From assembly GCF_030913365.1 (NCBI RefSeq), contig NZ_CP133160.1:1825001-1889000 (forward strand): a stretch of 64,000 nt of DNA, read 5' to 3'. The stretch comes from Stenotrophomonas sp. 24(2023). Its GTDB lineage: Bacteria > Pseudomonadota > Gammaproteobacteria > Xanthomonadales > Xanthomonadaceae. Below the pieces are notes generated by a model. That model was not told where the DNA came from. It saw nothing but the letters and a program-made list of their open reading frames with translations, and did no database searches. Both the position numbers and the translations under genes were made by a program. Below are positions 48,808 to 57,405 of this stretch, piece by piece (position 1 is the first letter of the stretch; every line of letters starts with the position of its first letter).

Positions 48808-49731
48808 ATGAAAATGGTCCGCTTCGACGATCTGCACCTGTTCGCCCGCACCGCCGCGCTGGGCAGCTTCTCCCAGGCCGCGAGGGAGGCCGACCTGCTG
48901 CCCGGGCAGGTCGCCGCCGCGGTGGCGCGGCTGGAGCGCGAGCTGGACCTGCGCCTGTTCGCGCGCACCACCCGCAGCCTGCGCCTGACCGCCGAGGGCG
49001 CGCTGTACCTGCCCTATGCGCAGGACGTGCTGGCCACCCTGCGCGAGGGCCAGGCCCGCGTGCAGGGCGAGGACGCCGAACTGCGCGGCACGCTGCAGGT
49101 GGCGGCCCCGTCGGACCTGGGCCGCAACGTGCTGCTGCCCTGGCTGACCGCCTTCCGCGCCGCGCACCCGAAACTGCGCCTGCACCTGCAGCTGTCCGAC
49201 CAGGTCACCAACGTGTTCCGCGACCCGGTGGACATCGCCTTCCGCCTGGGCCGCCTCGATGACGCCAGCCATGTCGCCCTGCCCCTGCTGGAGGACAACC
49301 GGCGGGTCCTGGTGGCCGCACCGTCCTACCTGCAGCGGCACGGCACGCCAGCCAGCCTGGAGGCGCTGAAGGAGCACGCCTGCGTGCTGTTCCAGCTGGG
49401 CGGGCGCACCTATGACCGCTGGGGCTTCGATGTGGAGGGCCGGCAGGTGGTGGTATCGGTGCGCGGCCACCTGGAATGCGACGACGCCGACGTGGTGCGG
49501 CGCTGGGTGGTGGCCGGCGAAGGCATCACCTACAAATCCTGGCTGGACGTGCGCGAGGACGTGCTGGCCGGGCGCCTGCAGGTGCTGCTGGGCGGCGCTG
49601 GCCAGCAGCTGCCGCTGAACCTGGTCTGCCCGCACCGCAAGCAGTTCTCCCCCGCCGTGCGGCAGCTGCACGCGCAGCTGGTGCAGCACCTGCAACCGCT
49701 GCTGTCCGGGTTGCCGGGCCACGCGGGCTGA
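48808..49731 (+). CDS. LysR-family transcriptional regulator
   Basis: A 307-residue regulator with an N-terminal winged helix (LHLFARTAALGSFSQAAREADLLPGQVAAAVARLERELDLRLF, residues 10-52) and a LysR substrate-binding domain (about 92-295). Start ATG 48808; ATG 48814 is possible. Its back-to-back position with the dehydrogenase suggests control of that gene, typical for LysR pairs. Confidence 0.88.
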   Translation: MKMVRFDDLHLFARTAALGSFSQAAREADLLPGQVAAAVARLERELDLRLFARTTRSLRLTAEGALYLPYAQDVLATLREGQARVQGEDAELRGTLQVAAPSDLGRNVLLPWLTAFRAAHPKLRLHLQLSDQVTNVFRDPVDIAFRLGRLDDASHVALPLLEDNRRVLVAAPSYLQRHGTPASLEALKEHACVLFQLGGRTYDRWGFDVEGRQVVVSVRGHLECDDADVVRRWVVAGEGITYKSWLDVREDVLAGRLQVLLGGAGQQLPLNLVCPHRKQFSPAVRQLHAQLVQHLQPLLSGLPGHAG

Positions 49732-49796
49732 CCTCTGTCGCCACGTGCGGCGGTGCAGCACAATGGCGGTCTTCCGTTGCCGATGAGATCGCTGCC

Positions 49797-50441
49797 ATGC
49801 CGTGGATGGGCATCCAGGACCTGTGGACGTTCCTGGTCGCTGTGCTGGTGTTCCTGGCCCTGCCGGGCCCGGGAACCTTCACCCTGCTCACCGCGACCGG
49901 CCGGGGTGGGGTCCGCGGCGGCTACACCGCGCTGGCCGGGCTGGCCGTCGGCGACCAGATCCTGATGTGGCTGGCGCTGGCCGGCGTGGCTGCACTGCTC
50001 AAGGCCAACCCGCTGGTGTTCCACGCGGTGCAGTACCTGGGCGCGGCCTACCTGGTGTGGGTCGGCATCGGCCTGCTGCGCACCCGCAAGGCTACCGGGG
50101 ACGGCGATGACACGGCCAGCCCGGGCGGCATCCGCCTGCACCCGGGGCACTACTTCCGCCAGGCGATCATGGTCAGCCTGCTCAACCCCAAGGCCATCCT
50201 GTTCTACATGGCCTTCCTGCCGCTGTTCATCGACCCCAGGGCGCACCAGGGCATCGCCACCTTCGCCGCCCTGGCCGCGATCATCCTGGTGGTCAGCGTG
50301 GCGTACTGCTCGCTGCTGATCTGGGTCGGCAACCTGGCCCGCCGCCGCCTGATCCAGCACCCGCGGGTCAGCGATGCACTGCGCCGCGTGGCCGGCCTGT
50401 TCCTGGTGGGCTTCGGCATCCGCCTGGGCCTGAACGGCTGA
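49797..50441 (+). CDS. LysE-family amino-acid exporter
   Basis: A 214-residue protein with about six membrane segments and the LysE/RhtB marks PGPGTFTLLTATGRGG near residue 25 and SLLNPKAILFYMAFLPLF near 127-145. Exports amino acids or related compounds; the substrate is unknown. Start 49797; ATG 49806 is also possible. It follows lysR by 65 bases. Confidence 0.88.
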   Translation: MPWMGIQDLWTFLVAVLVFLALPGPGTFTLLTATGRGGVRGGYTALAGLAVGDQILMWLALAGVAALLKANPLVFHAVQYLGAAYLVWVGIGLLRTRKATGDGDDTASPGGIRLHPGHYFRQAIMVSLLNPKAILFYMAFLPLFIDPRAHQGIATFAALAAIILVVSVAYCSLLIWVGNLARRRLIQHPRVSDALRRVAGLFLVGFGIRLGLNG

Positions 50442-50608
50442 GACCGCCGACCGGTACGCGGCAGGGCGGCGCGATTGTGCCGATTCCGGCAGCAACGATC
50501 GCTGGCGGCGTGCGGTCCAGCGGCTGTGACCACCGTCAGTAGTATTGCTGCGCCGCATTCGGTCACACTCGGGGACTTGTCGTTCTTTGCCATTCCCCCG
50601 AGGCCTGC

Positions 50609-52036
50609 ATGTCCCTGCTCCGGCGCAAGTCCCTAGATTCCGTCACCGTCCACGAAGAGGGACGGCGGCTGGTCCCCACCCTGAGCTGGCCGCACCTGAT
50701 CGCGCTGGGCATCGGCGCCATCGTCGGTACCGGCATCTACACGCTGATCGGCGTGGGTGCCAACCTGGCCGGCCCGGCGGTGCTGATCTCCTTCGCCGTG
50801 GCCGGTGCGGTGTGCGCCTGCGCCGCGCTGTCCTACGCCGAACTGTCGACCATGATGCCGGCGGCCGGCAGCGCCTATACCTACAGCTACAGCGCGCTGG
50901 GCGAAGTATTCGCCTGGATCGTGGGCTGGAGCCTGATCCTGGAGTATTCGCTGGTGGTCAGTACGGTAGCGGTCGGCTGGTCCGGCTACTTCGTCGGCTT
51001 CCTGGAATGGACCCACACCCAGTTCGGCTGGAACCTGGCATTGCCCGCGGCCCTGGCGGCCGGGCCGCATGTGGAAGGCGGCATGATCAACCTGCCGGCG
51101 ATCGTCATCACCTGGCTGGTGGCCGGCATGCTGATGGCCGGCACCAAGGAAAGCGCAACCCTCAACGCCATCCTGGTGGTGTTCAAGCTGATCGCCCTGG
51201 CCATCTTCGTGGCCGTGGCCCTGCCCGCCTTCGACAGCAGCAACCTGCAGCCGTTCATGCCCTATGGCTTTGCCAAATCACTGGGCCCGGACGGGGTGGA
51301 ACGCGGCGTGATGGCTGCTGCGGCGATCATCTTCTTCGCCTTCTACGGCTTCGATGCCATCTCCACCGCCGCCGAGGAAACCAAGAACCCGGGCCGTGAC
51401 CTGTCCATCGGCATCATCGGCTCGATGGTCGGCTGCACCATCGTCTATGTGCTGGTGGCGCTGGCCGCCGTGGGCGCGATGAGCTACGCCGTGTTCGGCC
51501 ACAGCGCCGAGCCGCTGGCGCTGATCATGCGCCAGCTGGGCCACCCGACCGCGGCGATGGTGATCGGCGTGATCGCGATCATCGCCCTGCCGACGGTGCT
51601 GCTGGCCTTCCTGTACGGGCAGAGCCGCATCTTCTTCGTGATGAGCCGCGACGGCCTGCTGCCGCGCGGGCTGTCCAAGGTCAACGCCCGCACCGGCACG
51701 CCGGTGGCAACCACGCTGTTCACTGCGCTGGTGGTGTCGGCCCTGGCCGGCGTGGCCCGCCTGGACGAGATCGCCGCCCTGGCCAACGCCGGCACCCTGG
51801 GCGCGTTCACGGCGGTGGGCATCTGCCTGGTGGTGCTGCGGGTGCGCGAACCGGACCGTGCGCGCACCTTCCGCACCCCGCTGGCCTTCGTGGTCGGGCC
51901 GCTGGCGGCGCTGGGCTGCATCTACCTGTTCATCAGCCTGCCGCACACCACCCAGTTGTACTTCCTGGTGTGGAACGTGGCCGGCCTGGTGCTGTACTTC
52001 GCCTACAGCCGCCGCCACGCGCTGATCGGGAAGTAA
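50609..52036 (+). CDS. APC-family amino-acid permease (cationic amino-acid transporter type)
   Basis: A 475-residue protein with about twelve membrane segments. The APC signature GIGAIVGTGIYTLIG lies near residue 35 and FFAFYGFDAISTAAEETKNPGRD near 240-262. The latter is diagnostic of the CAT subfamily. Substrate probably a cationic or neutral amino acid. The preceding 167 bases show nothing notable. Confidence 0.9.
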   Translation: MSLLRRKSLDSVTVHEEGRRLVPTLSWPHLIALGIGAIVGTGIYTLIGVGANLAGPAVLISFAVAGAVCACAALSYAELSTMMPAAGSAYTYSYSALGEVFAWIVGWSLILEYSLVVSTVAVGWSGYFVGFLEWTHTQFGWNLALPAALAAGPHVEGGMINLPAIVITWLVAGMLMAGTKESATLNAILVVFKLIALAIFVAVALPAFDSSNLQPFMPYGFAKSLGPDGVERGVMAAAAIIFFAFYGFDAISTAAEETKNPGRDLSIGIIGSMVGCTIVYVLVALAAVGAMSYAVFGHSAEPLALIMRQLGHPTAAMVIGVIAIIALPTVLLAFLYGQSRIFFVMSRDGLLPRGLSKVNARTGTPVATTLFTALVVSALAGVARLDEIAALANAGTLGAFTAVGICLVVLRVREPDRARTFRTPLAFVVGPLAALGCIYLFISLPHTTQLYFLVWNVAGLVLYFAYSRRHALIGK

Positions 52037-52199
52037 CCAGGCCACCAGGCCTGGGCGGGGCGGTCGAACCCGGGAACGCACCACGCTGGCGTGGCACATG
52101 GCGGCAGTGCCACGCGTTGGCCTGCCGCGTCCATTACACTCGCCGCAGCCCCCGGCGTACTGCAGCGCACGCGGCAGTACGCCACGAACGGAAGCACCG

Positions 52200-53030
52200 A
52201 TGTCCACGCCTCTGCCCCCCGCTATTCCCCTGCCTGCAACACCGCAGACGACCGCGGCGCCGGACGCCGCGCCGGCCACGCTGGCCCAGCTCAAGCACGA
52301 GGTGCTGCCGGCGCTGTTCGCCGGGCGCATCGACATCGGCCGCTATGGTCCGCCCGGGCTGGCGCAGGCCAGCGTCGAACCGTCGTGGCATGACGGCAGC
52401 ACCACCGCGCTGGCCCAGGCACTGGGTGAACTGGTGGCGCGCCTGCCCGAGCATGATCCACGCGCGCTGCTGCAGGCCGGTACGTGGTGGCAGCGCTTCA
52501 CCGGTGCGGATATCGAAGCGCGCCTGCGCCGCCGCATCGCCATGGGCAGCAATACCGTACTGATGGGCGACATCGAACAGCAGGCCGTGGCGGTGCGCGC
52601 CAATGCCGAGCTGCTGCAGGCACGCCTGAAACACCACGATGCGCTTGCCGCCCAGCTGCAGGTCTACATCGATGCCGGCCTGCAGTTCCTGCAGGAACTG
52701 CCCGCCGATGCCGCCGATGACAGCGACCCGCTGCGCCTGGACCGCCCGGTCGAACGCCTGCAGCGCCGCGTGGCCAACCTCACTGCCCTGCAGGGCAGCC
52801 ATGCGATGAGCCGCATGCAGCTGCAGCTGGCGCGCCGCAACGCCATCGAACTGCTGGACCGCTACAGCGAAACCGTGGAGATCCTGCTGCCGATCTGGCG
52901 CCAGACCATCCTGGCGCTGCACAACGCCGACGACGCCAGCGCGCAGATGGTGGCCAGCGCGGCGCAGGCACAGGACCAGTTGATGCAGGCACTGCAGCAG
53001 CTGCTGCAGCCCACCGGAGCGGCCGCATGA
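52200..53030 (+). CDS. TelA-like protein (toxic-anion-resistance family relative)
   Basis: A 276-residue mostly helical protein. Residues 110-265 look like TelA: RRRIAMGSNTVLMGDIEQQAV, a coiled-coil, QGSHAMSRMQLQLARRNAIELLDRY and LLPIWRQTI. TelA proteins were linked to tellurite resistance, but their real function is unclear. It is shorter than typical TelA. A Pro/Ala-rich N-terminus (1-25). It overlaps the next gene by four bases. Confidence 0.65.
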   Translation: MSTPLPPAIPLPATPQTTAAPDAAPATLAQLKHEVLPALFAGRIDIGRYGPPGLAQASVEPSWHDGSTTALAQALGELVARLPEHDPRALLQAGTWWQRFTGADIEARLRRRIAMGSNTVLMGDIEQQAVAVRANAELLQARLKHHDALAAQLQVYIDAGLQFLQELPADAADDSDPLRLDRPVERLQRRVANLTALQGSHAMSRMQLQLARRNAIELLDRYSETVEILLPIWRQTILALHNADDASAQMVASAAQAQDQLMQALQQLLQPTGAAA

Positions 53031-53911
53031 AGACCCGTATCGACGATCCGCTGAAGGTGCCCGGGCTGCAGGCCCGCGTCGAAGCCGTGCCCGGCCTGCG
53101 CGCGCTGTACCGGCGCGGCTCGTTCGCACGCACGCTGGGGCTGGCCTGCTTCCCGCTGCTGCTGCCCCTGCTGGTGCTGGTGGCAACATTGGATGGGCAG
53201 ATGAGCGGTACGCCGCCGCTGGCCCATGTGCCGGCCGGTTTCGGCGACAGCATCAGCCCGATGCAGGCGGCGCTGTACAGCCTGATGTCCGGCGTGCTGG
53301 CGCTGGTGTGGATCGGTTTCGGCCTGCGCAACGTGCTGCGCAACCGTGGCGTGCGTCACTTCACCTTCTCGACCCTGATCGGCGGCACGGTGCTGGCAGG
53401 CATCATCGGCACCAGCGGCGTCGTCACCCCGGACGAGTCCCCCACTGCCAGCGGCGAAGGGGCCGCCCTGAGCTTCACCAAGCTGGAAGCGCTGGTCCAG
53501 AGCCCGGACTTTTCACGTTTCACGCCGGCCTGGCAGGCCTACCTGCAGGCCCAGCGGTCATTGGACATCAGCGAACACACGCTGACGGACACGGGGTTGG
53601 CCATCGCCCGCGGCCAGGACATCGGCATCGCCGTGCCGACCACGATGCAGGTCCGGTTCGAGACCAAGGCGGGGCTTCCCCATTCGGCCCGCAGCCAGGC
53701 CTGGCTGCAGGCGCACCGCACGCATCTGGCGGTGGTGGGCCTGCTGGGATCGCTGGCAGGCGGGTTGATACTGGTCATGCTGGTGCTGGGCATCGCGCTG
53801 ACCGTGCTGGGCTACCACGTGCGTGGCCGCGCCCGGGTCATCAACGGACTGCTGCAGCAGCTGCAGCCCCCGCCGCTGCCACCGGCGATACCGGTGCCTG
53901 CACCGGCGTGA
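53027..53911 (+). CDS. Membrane protein coupled to the TelA-like gene
   Basis: A 294-residue protein with about four membrane segments (near 37-54, 85-102, 115-132, 232-262) and a periplasmic or cytoplasmic loop of about 100 residues between the last two. The final residues are Pro-rich. No family recognised. Coupled to the TelA-like gene (ATGA overlap), so the two probably form a complex. Confidence 0.68.
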   Translation: MKTRIDDPLKVPGLQARVEAVPGLRALYRRGSFARTLGLACFPLLLPLLVLVATLDGQMSGTPPLAHVPAGFGDSISPMQAALYSLMSGVLALVWIGFGLRNVLRNRGVRHFTFSTLIGGTVLAGIIGTSGVVTPDESPTASGEGAALSFTKLEALVQSPDFSRFTPAWQAYLQAQRSLDISEHTLTDTGLAIARGQDIGIAVPTTMQVRFETKAGLPHSARSQAWLQAHRTHLAVVGLLGSLAGGLILVMLVLGIALTVLGYHVRGRARVINGLLQQLQPPPLPPAIPVPAPA

Positions 53912-53917
53912 TGCGAT

Positions 53918-53950
53918 GGCCGGCCACCGGTGCCGGCCCTGCGGCCGGCC
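53918..53950. terminator. Hairpin between convergent membrane-protein and rlmI genes
   Basis: GGCCGGCC and GGCCGGCC arms with internal CCGGTGCCGG, forming a large GC stem between converging stops. No T-run. Confidence 0.45.
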
Positions 53951-53971
53951 CGGGGTACGACGGGCGCTGGC

Positions 53972-55141
53972 TCAGTCCAGCACGCGGCAGAACACCGCCT
54001 TGAGGTAACGCGATTCCTGCACGTGCGCCATGAACGGATGGTCCGGGCCGGCGCCGGCCACCTTCAGGATCTGGATGGTGCGGCCGGAATAGAACGCGGC
54101 ACGGCGCAGCATGTCCAGGAACTGGTCCTCGGCCACCAGGCCGGTGCACGAGAACGTGGCGAACAGACCACCGGGCTTGACCACGCCCAGCGCCAGCTTG
54201 TTCATGTCCAGGTACTTCTTCAGCGCGGTGATGACCTGGTCGCGGTCGCGGGTCATCTTGGCCGGGTCCAGGATCACCACGTCGTACTGCTCGCCACGGT
54301 TGGCGGCATCACGCAGCCACGGGAAGATGTCGGCCTGGACGAACTTCGGGCGCGCGTTGTTGAGCTTGGCGTTGCCCTTGGCGATCTGGATCACGTCCTG
54401 GTCGATGTCCACGCCCAGCACCTCGCTGGCCCCGCGGGCGGCGGCATACACCGCAAAGCCACCGGTGTTGCAGCACAGGTCCAGCACGCTCTTGCCTTCC
54501 ACCTGCTGGCTCAGCCACTGGCGGTTCTCGCGCTGGTCGGCGAAGAAGCCGGTCTTGTGCGCGCCGGCCGGGTCAGCCCGGAAGCGGATGCCGTACTCGG
54601 TGATGACCGCCGGTTCGGTGCCGGTGTTGCCGTGGAAATCAAAGCTCTCCTGCTTCTGCACGTGTTCGTCGGCGAAGCTGTGGAAACGGCAGCCCGGGAA
54701 CTGCGCGCGCAGGGCGTCGTAGACCCATTCGCGGTGGCGGAACATGCCGGCGGCGAAGAACTCGACCACGATCAGGTCGCCGTAGCGGTCCACCACCAGG
54801 CCCGACAGGCCATCGCCTTCGCTGTGCACCACGCGCCAGGCATCGGACACCGCATCGAGCTTGAGCACCTCACGGCGCAGCGACACGGCCTGGGCGATCT
54901 TGTCGGCGAACCAGCCCGCGTCCACGGCCACGTCCTGGCGGGTTTCCAGGATGCGCACAGCGATGCGCGAGTGTCCGTTGTAGAAGCCACGGCCGATGAA
55001 TTCGCCGTCGATGCCGACCACATCGACGATGGTGCCGGGCTTGGGCCGGACAGCCGGCTTCTCGACCAGTTTCTGGAAGATCCACGGGTGGCTGGAGCGC
55101 CACGCGTTCTTGAGGCGGACAACGGGAAGGGGGGTATTCAT
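53972..55141 (-). CDS. rlmI: 23S rRNA (cytosine-1962-C5) methyltransferase RlmI-type
   Basis: A 389-residue enzyme with an N-terminal PUA domain (residues 5-80; AWRSSHPWIFQKLVE), an EEHEC-like region and a C-terminal SAM methyltransferase (DLCCNTGGFAVYAAARGA near 220-237; VVILDPAKMTRDRD near 298). The family carries DPPKF-like catalytic residues; here DPAKM is seen, so the exact target base is an inference. It is divergent from the terC leader. Confidence 0.88.
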   Translation of the reverse strand: MNTPLPVVRLKNAWRSSHPWIFQKLVEKPAVRPKPGTIVDVVGIDGEFIGRGFYNGHSRIAVRILETRQDVAVDAGWFADKIAQAVSLRREVLKLDAVSDAWRVVHSEGDGLSGLVVDRYGDLIVVEFFAAGMFRHREWVYDALRAQFPGCRFHSFADEHVQKQESFDFHGNTGTEPAVITEYGIRFRADPAGAHKTGFFADQRENRQWLSQQVEGKSVLDLCCNTGGFAVYAAARGASEVLGVDIDQDVIQIAKGNAKLNNARPKFVQADIFPWLRDAANRGEQYDVVILDPAKMTRDRDQVITALKKYLDMNKLALGVVKPGGLFATFSCTGLVAEDQFLDMLRRAAFYSGRTIQILKVAGAGPDHPFMAHVQESRYLKAVFCRVLD

Positions 55142-55259
55142 CCACCTATTGTAAACCGGGGGCCGGGGTCAGATCCCCGCAGGGGCCTTGCCCCCATGGC
55201 AGGCAGCGCGCGTGCCTGCATTTGACGGCGGCCCGGCCAGGCCGCAGAATCGGGGCCAG

Positions 55260-55384
55260 AAGGGGAGTAGCTCCCAGACGTTGTCGCCGTCATTTCGAGC
55301 CCGCAGGCTCCGGTGCAACGGCAGTTCCGGCCGACCGGGACTGCGAGCGAGACCTTCGCCGTACCGGCGAAGCTCTGTCCCCTG
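55260..55384 (+). promoter_or_regulatory. yybP-ykoY (manganese) riboswitch ahead of terC
   Basis: The leader has the class hallmarks: AAGGGGAGTAGC at its start and GCGAGCGAGACCTTCGCC near its end, followed by AGCTCTGTCCCC, which closes the outer stem. The E. coli mntP and alx leaders share AAGGGGAGTAGC and the GCAAGCGAGACCTTGCC block. Such RNAs bind Mn2+ and switch on exporters. It ends 77 bases before the terC ATG; the ribosome-binding site there is weak (CGGA), fitting translational control. Confidence 0.9.
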
Positions 55385-55461
55385 GATCCCCTCCCGATCC
55401 TCCGTTGCAGATCCTCGCCGTCACGGCTCGAGGCATTCATCTTTCCAACGGATATTTCCCA

Positions 55462-56418
55462 ATGCAGACGATCGGTAACGTGTGGTTGTGGGGCGGCTTC
55501 GCGGCGGTGGTGGTCATCGCCCTGCTGGTCGACCTGGTGTTGATGCGCCACGGTGGCCCGCACAAGGTCACCTTCAAGGAGGCCCTGTGGTGGTCCATCG
55601 GCTGGGTCGCGCTGGCCCTGCTGTTCAACGCCGGCCTGTGGTACTACCTGAACGAGACCGCCGGCCAGGTGGTGGCCAACAAGGTCGGCCTGGAGTTCCT
55701 GACCGGCTACCTGGTCGAGAAGGCCCTGGCGGTGGACAACATCTTTGTCTTCCTGATGATCATGAGCTACTTCGCGGTGCCGGAGGAGCAGCGCCAGAAG
55801 GTGCTGATCATCGGCATCCTGGGTGCGATCGTGCTGCGTACGATCATGATCTTCGCCGGCAGCGTGCTGATCACCCAGTTCCACTGGCTGCTGTACGTGT
55901 TCGGCGCCTTCCTGCTGTTCACCGGCTGGAAGATGTGGTTCGCCGCCGGCCAGGAGCCGGACCTGGAAACCAACCCCGCCCTGCGCTGGATGCGCAGGCA
56001 CCTGCGCCTGCTGCCCGGCTATGAAGGAAATGCGCTGAGCGTCAAGCGCGATGGCGTGCGCTGGTTCACCCCGCTGTTCGCGGTGCTGATCCTGATCGCG
56101 GTCACCGACGTGATCTTCGCGGTGGACAGCATCCCGGCCATCTTCGCCATCACCACCGACCCGTTCATCGTGCTCACCTCCAACGTGTTCGCGGTGCTGG
56201 GCCTGCGTGCGATGTTCTTCCTGCTGGCCGGCATGGCCGACCGCTTCCACCTGCTGCCCTACGGCCTGGCCCTGGTGCTGGCGTTCATCGGCATCAAGAT
56301 GCTGCTGATCGACATCTTCAAGATCCCCACCCCGATCTCGCTGGGCGTGGTGGCGGTCATCATCGCGGCCACCGTGGTGCTGAGCCTGAAGAACCCGCCC
56401 AAGGAAGGCGCGGCCTGA
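55462..56418 (+). CDS. TerC-family membrane protein, probable manganese exporter
   Basis: A 318-residue protein with about eight or nine helices and the paired acidic motifs EKALAVDNIFVFLMI (near 85) and TDVIFAVDSIPAIFAIT (near 215) that form the metal path in TerC/Alx proteins. The upstream manganese riboswitch strongly supports Mn2+ export rather than tellurite resistance. Start fixed by fit to the family N-terminus. Confidence 0.92.
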   Translation: MQTIGNVWLWGGFAAVVVIALLVDLVLMRHGGPHKVTFKEALWWSIGWVALALLFNAGLWYYLNETAGQVVANKVGLEFLTGYLVEKALAVDNIFVFLMIMSYFAVPEEQRQKVLIIGILGAIVLRTIMIFAGSVLITQFHWLLYVFGAFLLFTGWKMWFAAGQEPDLETNPALRWMRRHLRLLPGYEGNALSVKRDGVRWFTPLFAVLILIAVTDVIFAVDSIPAIFAITTDPFIVLTSNVFAVLGLRAMFFLLAGMADRFHLLPYGLALVLAFIGIKMLLIDIFKIPTPISLGVVAVIIAATVVLSLKNPPKEGAA

Positions 56419-56425
56419 CGGCAGC

Positions 56426-56466
56426 GGCCCGGGCAGCGGATTGTCCCGCTGCCCGGGCCGATTTTC
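56426..56466 (+). terminator. Terminator after terC
   Basis: A 14-base GC stem (GGCCCGGGCAGCGG with its complement) followed by GATTTTCCC. The stem is strong, the T-run short. Confidence 0.7.
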
Positions 56467-56515
56467 CCATCGGCCGCGCCTTGCATTCGCCGCGGCCGAT
56501 GCCATTGCTGAAGGT

Positions 56516-57286
56516 ATGAACACCAACGCGCCCCTGCCCGCCGGCACCGCCCCGGCCCCCCGCAGCGACCGCATGCGGGTCCTGCGTGCCTTCAACCTCA
56601 GCCTGGCCGCCGTGCTGGTGCTGATGGCGATCTTCGCCCTGCAGGGCCAGTTCGACTGGCGACCGTGGGCAGTGTCGCCGCTGGAATCGAAGGGCCTGCT
56701 GGGCCTGGTCGGTGGCCCGCTGCTGCATGGCTCGGTGCAGCACATCATTTCCAACAGCATCGCCATCCTGATCCTGGGCACGCTGGCCGGCAGCGTGTAC
56801 CCCAAGGCCACCCTGCGCGCGCTGCCGCTGCTGTGGGTGGGCTCCGGGCTGGGCGCGTGGCTGCTGGGCGACCCGGGCAGCTACCACCTCGGCGCCAGCG
56901 GGGTGACCCATGGCCTGATGTTCCTGCTGGCCAGTCTGGGCCTGCTGCGCCGCGACCGCGCGGCCATCGCCACCGGCCTGATCGGCGTGCTGTTCTACGG
57001 CGGCATGCTGATGACGGTGCTGCCGCATGCCGACGGCGTGTCCTGGCAGTCGCACATGGGCGGTGCGTTCGCCGGCATCATCGCCGCGCTGCTGTTCCGC
57101 CACAGCGATCCGCTGCCGCCACGCCAGCGCTACAGCTGGGAAGATGAAGAAGACGAGGCCGAAGCACGGGCCGACGATGAACTGGAACCGCCGTCGCCGC
57201 GCCGCGTCCCGGTGCTGTGGCAGCCGCGCGAGGGGCAGGATTACGTGGTGATTCCGTTCCGCCGCCCGGACGACCCGCGCGGTTGA
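56516..57286 (+). CDS. Rhomboid-family intramembrane serine protease
   Basis: A 256-residue protein with about six helices. Active site: S128 in GASG (G126-A-S-G) and H180 in WQSHMGGAFAG; the HGSVQHIISN segment (71-80) supplies the oxyanion-side His and Asn. The 60-residue acidic then basic C-terminal tail is cytoplasmic. Substrates unknown. Ribosome-binding AAGG before ATG; the terC terminator lies upstream. Confidence 0.88.
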   Translation: MNTNAPLPAGTAPAPRSDRMRVLRAFNLSLAAVLVLMAIFALQGQFDWRPWAVSPLESKGLLGLVGGPLLHGSVQHIISNSIAILILGTLAGSVYPKATLRALPLLWVGSGLGAWLLGDPGSYHLGASGVTHGLMFLLASLGLLRRDRAAIATGLIGVLFYGGMLMTVLPHADGVSWQSHMGGAFAGIIAALLFRHSDPLPPRQRYSWEDEEDEAEARADDELEPPSPRRVPVLWQPREGQDYVVIPFRRPDDPRG

Positions 57287-57326
57287 TCGGGGCCCGGACC
57301 CCACCTGGCATCTTCATGACCCGGTC

Positions 57327-57382
57327 GTGGCCGACCTTGGTCGGCGCTCCTGCTGCAGGCCAACCAAGGTTGGCCACACTAC
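57327..57382 (-). repeat. SMAG dimer (two palindromes, - strand)
   Basis: Read on the - strand: GTAGTG, then GGCCAACC-TT-GGTTGGCC (57358-57375), a spacer, and GCCGACC-AA-GGTCGGC (57330-57345). Two hairpins in tandem with one GTAG head, the usual dimer form of SMAG repeats. It lies between convergent rhomboid and GDPD genes. Confidence 0.75.
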
Positions 57383-57405
57383 CGGAGCACGCGGACCAGC
57401 GCGGG

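Noticed and set aside
52098..52199. Longer N-terminus for the TelA-like protein
   Set aside because: The upstream frame is basic and Pro-rich with no ribosome-binding site; ATG 52200 fits better.
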